DNA of 53,954 nucleotides. Origin: JAVBOW01 sp031550615 (GTDB lineage Bacteria > Bacteroidota > Bacteroidia > Bacteroidales > Rikenellaceae). The stretch is taken from the NCBI GenBank assembly GCA_031550615.1, contig JAVBOL010000027.1, positions 1 through 53,954 on the forward strand, written 5' to 3'. The notes beneath the pieces were generated by a model that worked only from the letters and a program-made list of their open reading frames with translations, searched no databases and was not told where the DNA came from. The position numbers were made by a program, and so were the translations under genes. Positions 7,418-16,415 of the stretch are shown here, piece by piece; the first letter of the stretch is position 1, and every line of letters starts with the position of its first letter.

Positions 7418-7450
7418 TTAAGCCGTGCACCGCAGCACGGCTTAATTTTT
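7418..7450 (+). terminator. Terminator of tRNA-Leu
   Basis: Perfect 11-bp hairpin TTAAGCCGTGC/GCACGGCTTAA with a six-base loop, followed by five T. It ends the tRNA unit eight bases before the glycosyltransferase start codon. Confidence 0.9.
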
Positions 7451-7457
7451 CAAAACT

Positions 7458-8300
7458 ATGGCATGGTACAGCAAATACCTGACGCTCTATAACCGTCCTT
7501 TCGGGGAGATAGATCCCGGGCAGATCGCCATGATCCGCGCTAAGATCACCGCCATGCAGTCCGATAGGCCGCTGGCCTCTGTGGTTATGATCGCACGCAA
7601 CGAGAGTTCGCGCCTGGCGGCGACGGTTGCATCGCTCGCCGACAACGAGTGCAACTACCCGGTCGAGATCATCTGCGTGGATAACGCCTCGACCGACCCG
7701 ACCCCGCAGGTGATAAAAGAGCTCGGGGTGCGTTATCTGTCGCAACCTCTCGCCGGACACGGCAACGCGCGGCAAATGGGGCTCGAACACGCCCACGGGC
7801 GCTATTACCTGACCATCGACTCGGACACGCTCTATCCGAGGCGCTATTTGCAGAGCATAATTTCTATGCTTGAGCGCCCCGGCACGGGCGGCGTGGTGGG
7901 CATGACCGGATATTTCCCCGACAGCAAGAATTCGAGGTTTGGCATCTGGTTCTACCAGGCGTTGCGCGACGTGCACATGAAAATGCTTTTCAGAAAGCGC
8001 CCCGAGCTGTGCGTGCGCGGCATGGCATTCGGCTTTCCGACGATGGACGGGCTAAAATACGGATTCCGCACAGACCTGCGGCGCGGCGAGGATGGCTCGA
8101 TGCTGCTCAGCCTCAAGGCCGAAGGCAAAACCATGCGCCTGATGTGCGGCGTAAGGTGCGTAACGGAGCCCAAGACCGGAGAAACGGGACGGTCGCTGGC
8201 GCACAACTTCATGCAGAAGCTACGCCACTCGGTAACGCACCTTTCCTCCTATTTCACACAGAAGGATCACTACCAGGACCACGAGTCCAACCTGAGATAA
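7458..8300 (+). CDS. Family 2 glycosyltransferase
   Basis: A 280-residue GT-A fold glycosyltransferase. The core begins near residue 36 with 'ASVVMIARNESSRLAATVASL', then 'IICVDNASTDPT', and the metal-binding DxD as 'TIDSDTLYP'. No transmembrane segment is obvious, so it probably works on a membrane-bound acceptor from the cytoplasmic side. The sugar and acceptor cannot be read from the sequence. The gene follows a tRNA terminator by eight bases with no recognisable -7 motif between, so expression may depend on read-through from the tRNA promoter. It is convergent with the CDGSH gene. Confidence 0.85.
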   Translation: MAWYSKYLTLYNRPFGEIDPGQIAMIRAKITAMQSDRPLASVVMIARNESSRLAATVASLADNECNYPVEIICVDNASTDPTPQVIKELGVRYLSQPLAGHGNARQMGLEHAHGRYYLTIDSDTLYPRRYLQSIISMLERPGTGGVVGMTGYFPDSKNSRFGIWFYQALRDVHMKMLFRKRPELCVRGMAFGFPTMDGLKYGFRTDLRRGEDGSMLLSLKAEGKTMRLMCGVRCVTEPKTGETGRSLAHNFMQKLRHSVTHLSSYFTQKDHYQDHESNLR

Positions 8301-8302
8301 CA

Positions 8303-8336
8303 CGGATCGGGCGCCCTGTGTGGGGCTCCCGATCCG
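8303..8336. terminator. Hairpin between convergent genes
   Basis: Inverted repeat CGGATCGGG (8303-8311) with CCCGATCCG (8328-8336) right after the glycosyltransferase stop and just after the CDGSH gene stop at 8338. No T-run follows on either strand, so it may act as an mRNA end barrier rather than a full terminator. Confidence 0.4.
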
Positions 8337-8337
8337 G

Positions 8338-9102
8338 TCAATATTTCTCTCCCGTGGGCGTAAAATTCAGCCCGTCTCGGAATTTGATCGAGGCGTGCGT
8401 GCCGTCGCAGAATGGTTTATTTGACGACTGTCCGCAACGGCACAGCGTCACGCGGTTGCGCACCTCATACACATAGCCGTCCACACCCTCCTCTATGACG
8501 ATCCCACCGCGCACCCACAACGGGCCGCTACACCCTATTTCGGGGTCTTCGACCACGCCTATCGACGGATCGTAGCGGGGCTCGAAAGGTTCTCCCGACT
8601 CGTTATCCCACGCGCTCAGGCGACCTGCCGGGCAACGGTTGGCCTCGCGAACCACCCACTCGCGGGCATGGTCGTTGTCGGTGCGGCCCACAAGCCTCCA
8701 TATCTGCCCCTTGGCATCACAGAAACGGGCGAAAGCGCAATACTCCTCGTTGTCGGTAACGGTAAGGGTCGGCCCAGCTGTCTCCTCCGCACGGTTCAGT
8801 ATGGGCTCACGGCGGGCGGTGGAGGTCGGGTCCCAATCGCAGCGCACGTGCGAACCGTCGCAAAAGGGCGCATTGCGGGAAGTGCCGCAACGGCACAGCG
8901 CGGTGGGCTCGGCACTACATTCATAGCTGTCACCGGGCTGGTAATACCATATTTCGCCCAATTGGTTGGGCACGAAGAACTGCTGAGTGAGCGGCGGACG
9001 GCCATAGACCAGGTAGGGCCCCGAAGGGTCTACCACGATACGGAAGTTATCGGGAGCCGGGGTCGTTCCGGGCTGCACGCCCGAGGGATATTGCTTTGAC
9101 AT
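8338..9102 (-). CDS. Double CDGSH iron-sulfur protein with divergent ferredoxin-like centre
   Basis: A 254-residue protein with two complete CDGSH sites, each a ligand set for a redox-active [2Fe-2S] cluster with three Cys and one His: C70, C72, C81, H85 and C221, C223, C232, H236. Between them, residues about 118-165 carry C122, C128 and 'CPAGRL' C157, which resembles the divergent mono-cluster ferredoxin domain often fused to CDGSH sites (YjdI-like). It could therefore hold two or three clusters in one chain. Cytosolic electron transfer or cluster handling is a reasonable guess; no partner gene is next to it. It lacks a signal peptide. The promoter is not evident. Confidence 0.85.
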   Translation of the reverse strand: MSKQYPSGVQPGTTPAPDNFRIVVDPSGPYLVYGRPPLTQQFFVPNQLGEIWYYQPGDSYECSAEPTALCRCGTSRNAPFCDGSHVRCDWDPTSTARREPILNRAEETAGPTLTVTDNEEYCAFARFCDAKGQIWRLVGRTDNDHAREWVVREANRCPAGRLSAWDNESGEPFEPRYDPSIGVVEDPEIGCSGPLWVRGGIVIEEGVDGYVYEVRNRVTLCRCGQSSNKPFCDGTHASIKFRDGLNFTPTGEKY

Positions 9103-9132
9103 CGCGCATAATGATTTTGCGCATACACAAAC

Positions 9133-9158
9133 AAAAAGCGAGCCGTGATTCGACTCGC
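9133..9158 (-). terminator. Terminator of the acyl-CoA synthetase gene
   Basis: On the minus strand GCGAGTCG and CGGCTCGC form an eight-bp stem with one wobble pair and a five-base loop, followed by TTTTTG. It lies just beyond the stop codon at 9166. Confidence 0.75.
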
Positions 9159-9165
9159 CTTTAGC

Positions 9166-11031
9166 TTATTGCAGGGCCGATTGATTGGCCTCGTTGAATA
9201 CATCCTTGCCTTCGGGCGTGTAGAGGTGCTCGATCCGCCCTTTATACCTCTCCTCGACCTTGCCGCGCACCACCTTCATAGTGCTGTTGACCAGCCCGTT
9301 CTGTTCGGTGAAAGGCTCGTCGAGCAGCGCGAACGACGCCGGGAGCCACCTTTCGGGGAACAGTCCCGCGTTCTCGCCTTTCAGGCGGTAGCCGTCGATC
9401 AGCGAACGTATCAGCTCTATACCCTCGCGCGGGGTTTCAGCCCGGCGCTTCAGCTCGGCCTTATTGGGCACGATCAGCGCCACGGTGTAGGCGCTCTGGT
9501 TGTTGTGCAGGATCACGCTCTCGATCAGGGGTGAGGAGCCCAACTCCTCCTCGATGCCCTCGGGACTGTATTTCTCTCCGTCGCTGCCGATCAACAGGCT
9601 CTTGAAGCGCCCCATGACGTAAAGCAGCCCGTCATGCTTACCTATATAGCCCATATCGCCCGTGTGCAGCCAGCCGTCACGCACGGTGTCGGCGGTCGCG
9701 GCGGGATTTTTCCAGTAGCCGGCCATTACGTTTTCGCCGCGGATCACGATCTCGCCCTTTTCGCCCGTGGGCAGTTCTCGCCCTTCGCTGTCGAGTATCT
9801 TTATATCGAGGGGCCTGACCGGCATGCCCGACGACCCGAAACGGTGTTTGGCCGGGGAGTTGGTCGAGATGACGGGGGTGGCCTCAGAAAGTCCGTAGCC
9901 CTGGTACATCGGTATGCCTATGGCATAGAAGAAACGCTGCAACTCGCTGTCCAGCAACGCGCCTCCACCAATAAAGAATTGCAGTTCACCGCCGAAAGCC
10001 TCGCGCACCTTACTGAATAATATCTTATCGAACAGCGCCACGAGGGGCTTTAAAGCTGCCGCCGCGCCCGTGCCCTTGCTGTAGCCGTCCTTATTATAAG
10101 CATAGGCCACGCGCAGCGCGAAACGGAACAGCCGCTCGGTGGCGGCGCCCTTCTCGCGGATCGAACTTTCGATACCCTTGCGGAAATTCTTGGCCAGCGC
10201 AGGTACGGAAAGCAGGAAATGGGGCTTCACCTCGCGGATATTCAGCGGTATGTTCTTCAGCGTTTCGATAGGCGTGCGCCCCACCTGCACCGTCGCGGCG
10301 GTCGCTCCGCACGCGATGATTATATAAAACCCGACCACGTGCGCGAAGCAATGGTCCAAAGGCAGGATGATAAGCGTGCGCCACGAAGGGGGGATATCGA
10401 CCAGCGAGAGCGCCTGTTCGACGTTGGCCGTGTAGTTGCGGTGGGTGAGCACCACGCCCTTGGGGTCGGCGGTCGTGCCCGAGGTGTAGGTTATGGTTGC
10501 GTGGTCGTCGTTTTGCAAGGCAGCACTGCGCTTTAAGAAATCCTCGCGGTGGTTTGCGAGGTACTCCCAGCCGTGGACCATCACCTCGGCAAGCGTTATC
10601 TCACCCTCACCTGCTTCCGCACCGTCCATCAGCACCACGTGGCGCAATGCCGGCAGACTCGCGCGCACGGCTCGCACCTTGTGCAGCTGGCTGGCGGAAA
10701 CCATGACCACCGCCACGTCGGCGTGCGACAGGCGGAAAAGGACGTCGCCGCTCTCCTCAAGTTTGACCGACAGGGGAACGCTCACGCCCCCGGCATAGAA
10801 TATGCCCAATTCGGAGAGTATCCAGTTATTGCTCCCCTCGGCCAGTATCGACACGTGTTCGCGGGGCTGCAACCCCAACCGCGCCAGGCCGGCGCCTATG
10901 GCTATGGCCTGTTCCCGCGCCTGGGTATACGATGTGGGGCGGAATTCGCCGCCGCTTTTCTCCAACAGGAAAGTTTTGTCGCCGTAAGTGGCTACCGATG
11001 ATTCGAATAGATCTATTATAGTTTTTTTCAT
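9166..11031 (-). CDS. Long-chain fatty acid--CoA ligase (AMP-binding)
   Basis: An ANL-superfamily adenylating enzyme of 621 residues that forms acyl-CoA through acyl-AMP. The P-loop-like motif 'ITYTSGTTADPKGVVLTHRN' is near residue 190, 'YQGYGLSEATPVIS' and 'GWLHTGDMGYIGKHDGLLYVMGRFKSLLIGSDGEKYSPEGIEE' are the classical A5, A7 and A8 motifs, which favours a long-chain acyl-CoA synthetase of the FadD15/LACS type. No transmembrane segment. The ORF can be extended to a TTG at 11049, but that TTG is part of a perfect -7 promoter box, so ATG 11031 (MKKTIIDLF) is the start. Monocistronic, with its own promoter and terminator. Chain-length preference cannot be read. Confidence 0.9.
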   Translation of the reverse strand: MKKTIIDLFESSVATYGDKTFLLEKSGGEFRPTSYTQAREQAIAIGAGLARLGLQPREHVSILAEGSNNWILSELGIFYAGGVSVPLSVKLEESGDVLFRLSHADVAVVMVSASQLHKVRAVRASLPALRHVVLMDGAEAGEGEITLAEVMVHGWEYLANHREDFLKRSAALQNDDHATITYTSGTTADPKGVVLTHRNYTANVEQALSLVDIPPSWRTLIILPLDHCFAHVVGFYIIIACGATAATVQVGRTPIETLKNIPLNIREVKPHFLLSVPALAKNFRKGIESSIREKGAATERLFRFALRVAYAYNKDGYSKGTGAAAALKPLVALFDKILFSKVREAFGGELQFFIGGGALLDSELQRFFYAIGIPMYQGYGLSEATPVISTNSPAKHRFGSSGMPVRPLDIKILDSEGRELPTGEKGEIVIRGENVMAGYWKNPAATADTVRDGWLHTGDMGYIGKHDGLLYVMGRFKSLLIGSDGEKYSPEGIEEELGSSPLIESVILHNNQSAYTVALIVPNKAELKRRAETPREGIELIRSLIDGYRLKGENAGLFPERWLPASFALLDEPFTEQNGLVNSTMKVVRGKVEERYKGRIEHLYTPEGKDVFNEANQSALQ

Positions 11032-11046
11032 AGGTGCGATTTGCGG

Positions 11047-11054
11047 CAAAAGTA
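11047..11054 (-). promoter_or_regulatory. -7 element for the acyl-CoA synthetase gene
   Basis: TACTTTTG on the minus strand, 15 bases upstream of the ATG at 11031. Confidence 0.6.
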
Positions 11055-11100
11055 TTAAAAGTTTTCATATTCGCTAATCACCCCTTACGCAAGCGGTTGT

Positions 11101-11128
11101 AAAAAAGGCTGCCTTTGGAGGCAGCCTG
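11101..11128 (-). terminator. Terminator of lepA
   Basis: On the minus strand AGGCTGCC and GGCAGCCT form an eight-bp hairpin followed by a run of six T, starting six bases after the lepA stop. Confidence 0.9.
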
Positions 11129-11133
11129 AAGTT

Positions 11134-12921
11134 TTAATCCATTTTCAGCACGGCGAGGAAGGCTTCCTGCGGCACTTCCACGTTCCCGACCTGGCGCATT
11201 CGCTTCTTACCTTTTTTCTGTTTTTCCAGCAGTTTGCGTTTACGGGATATGTCGCCGCCGTAACATTTTGCGGTAACGTCCTTGCGCACGGCCTTCACCG
11301 TTTCGCGGGCGATGATCTTCGCCCCGATGGCCGCCTGTATGGCTATGTCGAATTGCTGGCGCGGGATCAGTTCCTTGAGCTTCTCGCACATCTTGCGCCC
11401 GAAATCGTAGGCGTGCTCGTGGTAGATTAGCGACGAGAGGGCGTCGACCGGTTCGCTGTTGAGCAGGATGTCCAGCTTGGCGAGTTTACTCTCCTTGTAC
11501 CCCGTCTGGTGGTAGTCGAAGGAGGCGTAGCCGCGCGAAATGCTCTTGAGTTTGTCGTAGAAGTCGAATACGATCTCAGCCAGCGGCATGTCAAAATTGA
11601 CCTCGACCCTGTCCTGGGTGATGAACACCTGGTTTTTGAGTATGCCGCGCTTGTCGATGCACAGTTTCATCACGTTGCCCAGATAGTCCGATTTGGTGAT
11701 GATCTGGGCGAGGATATACGGTTCGTCTATATGGTCGATCAGCGTAGGCTCGGGCAGTCCCGAGGGATTGTGCACGTCGAGCACTTCGCCGCGGTTGGTG
11801 GTCACTTTATAAGATACGTTGGGCACGGTGGTCACCACGTCCATATCGAATTCGCGGTAGAGGCGTTCCTGGATGATCTCGATGTGCAGCAATCCGAGGA
11901 ATCCGCAACGGAAACCGAAACCGAGCGCCAACGAGCTCTCGGGCTCGAAGGTGAGCGAGGCGTCGTTGAGTTGCAGCTTTTCGAGCGAAGTGCGCAGGTC
12001 CTCGTAATCGTCCGTGTCGACCGGGTAGAGGCCGGCGAAGACCATAGGCTTCACATCCTCGAAGCCAGCTATCGCCGTGCTGCACGGACGGTCGATGTGG
12101 GTGATCGTGTCGCCCACCTTTACGTCCACCGAGGTCTTGATACCGGATATTATATAACCCACATCGCCGGCGCGCACCTCGTCGCGGGGCGACATCTTGA
12201 GTTTCAGCACGCCGATCTCGTCGGCGGCGTATTCGCTGCCCGTGTTGAAGAATTTCACCTTGTCGCCCTTGCGGATCACGCCGTTCATCACGCGGAAGTA
12301 GGCGATAATGCCGCGGAAGGAGTTGAACACCGAGTCGAAGATCAGCGCCTGGAGGGGTTCGCCCTCGTCGCCTTTAGGAGCGGGTACGCGCTCGACGATA
12401 GCTTCGAGGATGGCGTCCACGCCCAGCCCGGTCTTACCCGATGCAGCCAGGATGTCCTCGCGCTTGCAACCGAGCAGGTCGACGATCTGGTCCTTCACCT
12501 CGTCGACCATCGCGGCGTCCATGTCTATCTTGTTGATGACCGGGATTATCTCCAGGTCGTGCCCAAGGGCGAGGTAGAGGTTCGAAATGGTCTGCGCCTG
12601 GATGCCCTGCGTGGCGTCGACGATAAGCAGCGCCCCCTCGCACGAGGCTATGGCGCGCGACACTTCGTACGAAAAGTCGACGTGCCCCGGGGTGTCGATC
12701 AGGTTAAGCACATATTTCTCGCCGCCGCTCACATACTCCATCTGTATGGCGTGCGACTTGATGGTGATGCCCTTTTCGCGTTCGAGGTCCATGTTGTCGA
12801 GCACCTGCGCCTGGAGCTCGCGCTCGCTCACGGTCTTGGTGGTTTCGAGCAAGCGGTCGGCAAGGGTGCTTTTGCCGTGGTCGATGTGGGCTATGATGCA
12901 AAAGTTGCGGATATTCTTCAT
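11134..12921 (-). CDS. lepA: Elongation factor 4 (LepA)
   Basis: A ribosome-bound translational GTPase that affects elongation and initiation under stress. The 595-residue length is typical. G1 'AHIDHGKST' lies near residue 11, followed by 'DNMDLEREKGITIKSHA' (G2 region), 'IDTPGHVDFSYEV' (G3) and 'NKIDMD' (G4). The C-terminal LepA-specific region contains 'PRQQFDIAIQAAIGAKIIARETVKAVRKDVTAKCYGGDISRKRKLLEKQKKGKKRM', the diagnostic tail. Single gene with its own promoter about 60 bases upstream and a strong terminator. The complementary strand holds a 504-codon open frame that I regard as a shadow. Confidence 0.98.
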   Translation of the reverse strand: MKNIRNFCIIAHIDHGKSTLADRLLETTKTVSERELQAQVLDNMDLEREKGITIKSHAIQMEYVSGGEKYVLNLIDTPGHVDFSYEVSRAIASCEGALLIVDATQGIQAQTISNLYLALGHDLEIIPVINKIDMDAAMVDEVKDQIVDLLGCKREDILAASGKTGLGVDAILEAIVERVPAPKGDEGEPLQALIFDSVFNSFRGIIAYFRVMNGVIRKGDKVKFFNTGSEYAADEIGVLKLKMSPRDEVRAGDVGYIISGIKTSVDVKVGDTITHIDRPCSTAIAGFEDVKPMVFAGLYPVDTDDYEDLRTSLEKLQLNDASLTFEPESSLALGFGFRCGFLGLLHIEIIQERLYREFDMDVVTTVPNVSYKVTTNRGEVLDVHNPSGLPEPTLIDHIDEPYILAQIITKSDYLGNVMKLCIDKRGILKNQVFITQDRVEVNFDMPLAEIVFDFYDKLKSISRGYASFDYHQTGYKESKLAKLDILLNSEPVDALSSLIYHEHAYDFGRKMCEKLKELIPRQQFDIAIQAAIGAKIIARETVKAVRKDVTAKCYGGDISRKRKLLEKQKKGKKRMRQVGNVEVPQEAFLAVLKMD

Positions 12922-13175
12922 TCTGTATATCTATGCGTCTGGCGGTGCTCTACCCAACTACGGAATAGCGACCGGACTGCAAAGATAATCAGTTTTTCGA
13001 CACACTCCGACGCGCGGCGGTAAAATATGCCGGCGGGCGGCGATATTGGCGTCGGGGGCTGGCGGCGAGCTTTTCCCGTCGATTTCCTTGCATTTTTGAC
13101 GTTTATTTATTATATTGCAAAACAGATGCGGTTCGCATATTTGCAGAAAACACCTAACCTTAAAATGCTTAGATT
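12922..13175. other. 254-base intergenic region between divergent genes
   Basis: It contains the lepA promoter on the right-to-left strand and, toward the other side, a near-consensus -7 box CATATTTG (13136-13143, one mismatch) for the secreted sorting-domain protein. The middle part (about 13000-13110) shows no gene, repeat or hairpin that I can support. Confidence 0.5.
12980..12987 (-). promoter_or_regulatory. -7 element for lepA
   Basis: TATCTTTG on the minus strand, 58 bases upstream of the lepA ATG. No matching -33 box is clear. Confidence 0.55.
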
Positions 13176-13562
13176 ATGAAAAACACATTACTTGCCTTGT
13201 TGGCAGTGCTGATGTTGCTTACGTATTCATCAAAGGCACAGGTGGCGCAAGGACTTCCTTTTACTTTTGCCGCCGACCATTCGTTTCTGTTTTCCGACTA
13301 CGTACCATTATCGCAGGTCGATCCCAATCCTACTACGACGATCACCGTGTATCCCAACCCTGTGGCAACCTTGCTTACGATAACGAGCAATAAGACCATG
13401 CTTGAAATTGTTCTTACCAACACTAAAGGCGTGTCCGTTTATTCGAGTAAGCCGAATAACACAAGCCATGCTATAGATATGACAAATTACGCTAAAGGCG
13501 GGTATACACTTAAAATTGTGCTTCAGTCTGAAATATCACAAAGATTAGTAATAACGCAATGA
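13176..13562 (+). CDS. Small secreted protein consisting mostly of a T9SS type A sorting domain
   Basis: A 128-residue protein. Residues 1-21 are a Sec signal peptide ending in SKA-Q. From about residue 55 the rest matches a type IX secretion C-terminal domain: 'ITVYPNPVATLLTI', 'IVLTNTKGVSVYSS', 'IDMTNYAKGGYTLKI' and a short final strand. Only about 30 residues separate the signal peptide from the sorting domain, so there is almost no cargo. Type IX cargo is normally a large enzyme or adhesin. The gene lies 57 bases upstream of a large barrel receptor and could be co-transcribed with it. Possible roles are a small surface peptide, a remnant of a larger cargo gene, or a decoy or assembly factor; none is proven. 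Confidence 0.75.
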   Translation: MKNTLLALLAVLMLLTYSSKAQVAQGLPFTFAADHSFLFSDYVPLSQVDPNPTTTITVYPNPVATLLTITSNKTMLEIVLTNTKGVSVYSSKPNNTSHAIDMTNYAKGGYTLKIVLQSEISQRLVITQ

Positions 13563-13619
13563 CAATTAGCGCATTTTAACACAATGCAAGGGGAGTGAGA
13601 ACAAATTAACATAAAGCGG

Positions 13620-16346
13620 ATGCTGAGAAAATTATTTTGTATATTATTCGTCTCTGCGTTTATCTGCGCAGGGTCTTCGGCGCAGTCTATGACGCTGCAT
13701 AAAGTATTTGTTCAGATTAAGGGAGCCGTTTACGACTCCCTTAACCGCACTCCCCTGCCAGGTGCGGTGATCTCTATTATCAATAGTTATGAAATCAGCA
13801 CACAGGTAGTCGGCAATAAGGGCGAATTTTCTGTGGATCAATTCAATCTGACGGATCCATATCCCATAAAACTTGAAATATCATGCTTAGGTTACCGCAT
13901 CAAGAAATACGATCTGTCCGTGCAGGGCGAGGACATACAACTCGGCAAGGTCCTGCTGGGGCCCGACCCGCTTAAAATAGACGAAATAGTGGTCAAAGCC
14001 CGGGCCAGGATGTTCGACATAAAAAAGGACACCATGTATATCTTCCCCGCGTCCATATTCACGCCTAAGGGAAGCACCGCCGTCGACCTGCTGAAGAAAA
14101 TACCGGGCGTAAAAACGGACGGCGAGTCGGTCGAGGTCATGGGAGAGCTGATCGAGATGGCCTACGTCAACGGCAAGGCCACATTCGGCAACAACCCAGC
14201 CGACGCGCTAAACAACATCGAAGCCAAAGACCTCTCGCTTATAAAGGTCTATGACGAAGAGCGCAGCGAAACCGATCCCGACCGCACGATATCCAACCGT
14301 AAGCGTCGCGTCATAGACCTGCTTACGTTCGACGCGATCAACCACAGCCTTAACGCCTCGCTGACCACCGCCATGGGCAGCGATTTCGACCGTGATCCAC
14401 AGGGGGAACTACGGGACAGGTATAATTTCGGGGGACGCATCATGTCGTTCAACGAAAACCGCCAGATCAAAGCCGGCATATTGGCCCAGAATGCCGGTTT
14501 GTCGACGAATGCTTTCAGGTACAGCGAACCGGTTTATGGCGGCGGTCGCGACGGTTACGCCGAAACGATAAACGCCGTGGTGATGTGCGAATTGCCTAAT
14601 CTCCAAAAGCGCAAATACTGGGGAGGCGAGCTATCATACATGTACTCCTCTTACTACAGGCGCGACGCCGGCCATTCACAGGACGATTACTTCCCGTTAT
14701 CCGGCCAACCCGGGCGGACTTACAGCGCCGAGAATGCGTCCACATCGAAAACAGAAACGCATAGCATAACCCTGGCCGCAGGCAATCAAGCCTTTATGCT
14801 CAACAATTTTGTCGATCTACGCAATGGCGATAGAAAAAGCTATAGCACATCGCGCAATCTCGCAGACGGCATCCTGGTCAACGGCTATGACAACGCATCG
14901 GGCGGAAAAGGGGATGGGTATAACATCCAGAGTTTGCTTTCAGGCGGATTCAAACTGACCGCCAAATCCAGCATCAGGCTGATGGCCCAAATGTTTTTAA
15001 CCAATAACGACGACGACGGATGGCTAAACAACACCTCGGTCGCAGAAAGCGATATGCGCCATGTGGTCGAGCGTAAGTTGGGCGAAAATTCAAACCTGTC
15101 GATCAGTCCGACCTATTCATTGAATATAAACGAGAAACAGAGGTTCGATTTCGAGTATATATTCGGATATGTGCGGGGCCGGGTCGATAACCTCGCATAC
15201 GACCGGATGTCGGGCATTATCGACTATTCGCTCAGCCGCGACTACCACGACGAGCGGCTGAGCAACTCATGCAAAGCGTCATATTCGTATACATTCAAAC
15301 CAGGGATCTTCATCAACGCCGACATAACCGGCATCAACACGAGACTCGACAAATCACCAGACAAATACATGGCCGGCGACGCGGCGAGAAGATACGATTT
15401 TATGAACTTGCTGCCATCAATACGATTTTTCCACGGGGCACTGGCCAAAAGTTTCAACGTGGGATACAGCACCTTAGCCGACATCCCAAAGGTTGATATG
15501 TTCATAGAGAAGATCGACGACCGTAACCCGATAATGCTTTCGGTGGGCAACCCCGACCTCAAAGGATCTTATACGCACAACCTTTCGGCCAGCGCGTCGA
15601 TCAACGACGCTGAATCCCAAACCAGCAAATCGGTTTCCGTCAACGCCAAATTCACCCGCAATGCCATAGTTTCGCGAAGCAGCTACTTTTCGCAGGACAC
15701 CTACCTGCCGGAGTATGATTACACCGCACCGCAGGGATCGACGTTAAACACCTTCGAAAACGCATCGGGCAAGGTCAACCTCGATGCCAAGGCGTCGTAT
15801 TCCACGCCCGTGAACCCGATCAGGTGCATTGTTACCGCCGAGGTGAATTACGGATTCTCGAAAGAGCCGGGCTACCTGGGCGAAACGCTAACCACAGCGC
15901 GGTCGCACACCCCGATGATCGGATTGGGGATAGAAAGCAATTTTTCAGGCAATATCAGCCTTAGCGTCAAAAGTTCGACCGCCTACCGCTATATGAAATC
16001 GCAGACCGGATCGCTGGACCGCGCCTGGAGCGAAAACGTGACTGCAAAAACCTCGGTCAGGTTCCTCGAATACGCGACTTTCAATGCCGATTACATCCTT
16101 TCGAATTACGTGAGCTTCGACTACTCATATGCCACCCGCCACGACAATGTGTTGAATCTTTCGCTCTCTTACAAAGTGTTGCACAACCGCCGGGGAGAGG
16201 TGAGCGTGACCGCTTACGATATACTCAACCGCAACGAAGGGTTCGAGTCGCGCATGTATCCTGACCGTGTATCGACAGTCTGGAGCGTGCGCAGCCCGCG
16301 TTTCTTCCTGGTCAGCTTTGTGTACAGACTCGCTAATGTCAAGTGA
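13620..16346 (+). CDS. Outer-membrane beta-barrel receptor (TonB-dependent-like) with carboxypeptidase-regulatory domain
   Basis: A 908-residue protein. A signal peptide (about 1-21) is followed by a carboxypeptidase-D regulatory-like domain at about 30-110 ('VKGAVYDSLNRTPLPGAVISI' style), a plug-like region at about 120-220 ('STAVDLLKKIPGVKTDGESVEVMGELIEMAYVNGK') and a long beta-barrel to the C-terminus, which ends in an aromatic-rich strand ('FFLVSFVYRLANVK'). It belongs to the family annotated as outer-membrane beta-barrel/TonB-dependent receptor. A classical TonB box is not evident, and no SusD partner follows, so it is not a standard polysaccharide-utilisation pair. Its neighbour upstream is the small sorting-domain protein. 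The substrate is unknown. Confidence 0.85.
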   Translation: MLRKLFCILFVSAFICAGSSAQSMTLHKVFVQIKGAVYDSLNRTPLPGAVISIINSYEISTQVVGNKGEFSVDQFNLTDPYPIKLEISCLGYRIKKYDLSVQGEDIQLGKVLLGPDPLKIDEIVVKARARMFDIKKDTMYIFPASIFTPKGSTAVDLLKKIPGVKTDGESVEVMGELIEMAYVNGKATFGNNPADALNNIEAKDLSLIKVYDEERSETDPDRTISNRKRRVIDLLTFDAINHSLNASLTTAMGSDFDRDPQGELRDRYNFGGRIMSFNENRQIKAGILAQNAGLSTNAFRYSEPVYGGGRDGYAETINAVVMCELPNLQKRKYWGGELSYMYSSYYRRDAGHSQDDYFPLSGQPGRTYSAENASTSKTETHSITLAAGNQAFMLNNFVDLRNGDRKSYSTSRNLADGILVNGYDNASGGKGDGYNIQSLLSGGFKLTAKSSIRLMAQMFLTNNDDDGWLNNTSVAESDMRHVVERKLGENSNLSISPTYSLNINEKQRFDFEYIFGYVRGRVDNLAYDRMSGIIDYSLSRDYHDERLSNSCKASYSYTFKPGIFINADITGINTRLDKSPDKYMAGDAARRYDFMNLLPSIRFFHGALAKSFNVGYSTLADIPKVDMFIEKIDDRNPIMLSVGNPDLKGSYTHNLSASASINDAESQTSKSVSVNAKFTRNAIVSRSSYFSQDTYLPEYDYTAPQGSTLNTFENASGKVNLDAKASYSTPVNPIRCIVTAEVNYGFSKEPGYLGETLTTARSHTPMIGLGIESNFSGNISLSVKSSTAYRYMKSQTGSLDRAWSENVTAKTSVRFLEYATFNADYILSNYVSFDYSYATRHDNVLNLSLSYKVLHNRRGEVSVTAYDILNRNEGFESRMYPDRVSTVWSVRSPRFFLVSFVYRLANVK

Positions 16347-16385
16347 TATTTAACGACGGGCGGACGCGGCAAAAGAAATTTGAAT

Positions 16386-16393
16386 TACTTTTG
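16386..16393 (+). promoter_or_regulatory. -7 element for the UbiA-family gene
   Basis: TACTTTTG, 22 bases before the ATG at 16416. It gives this gene a promoter of its own after the receptor gene. Confidence 0.55.
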
Positions 16394-16415
16394 CGGGGAA
16401 TCATGAATTATCCCG

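Noticed and set aside
11509..13023. Open frame of 504 codons on the strand opposite lepA
   Set aside because: Strong codon bias in GC-rich coding DNA creates long open antisense frames. The product has no recognisable motif, while lepA is certain on the other strand.
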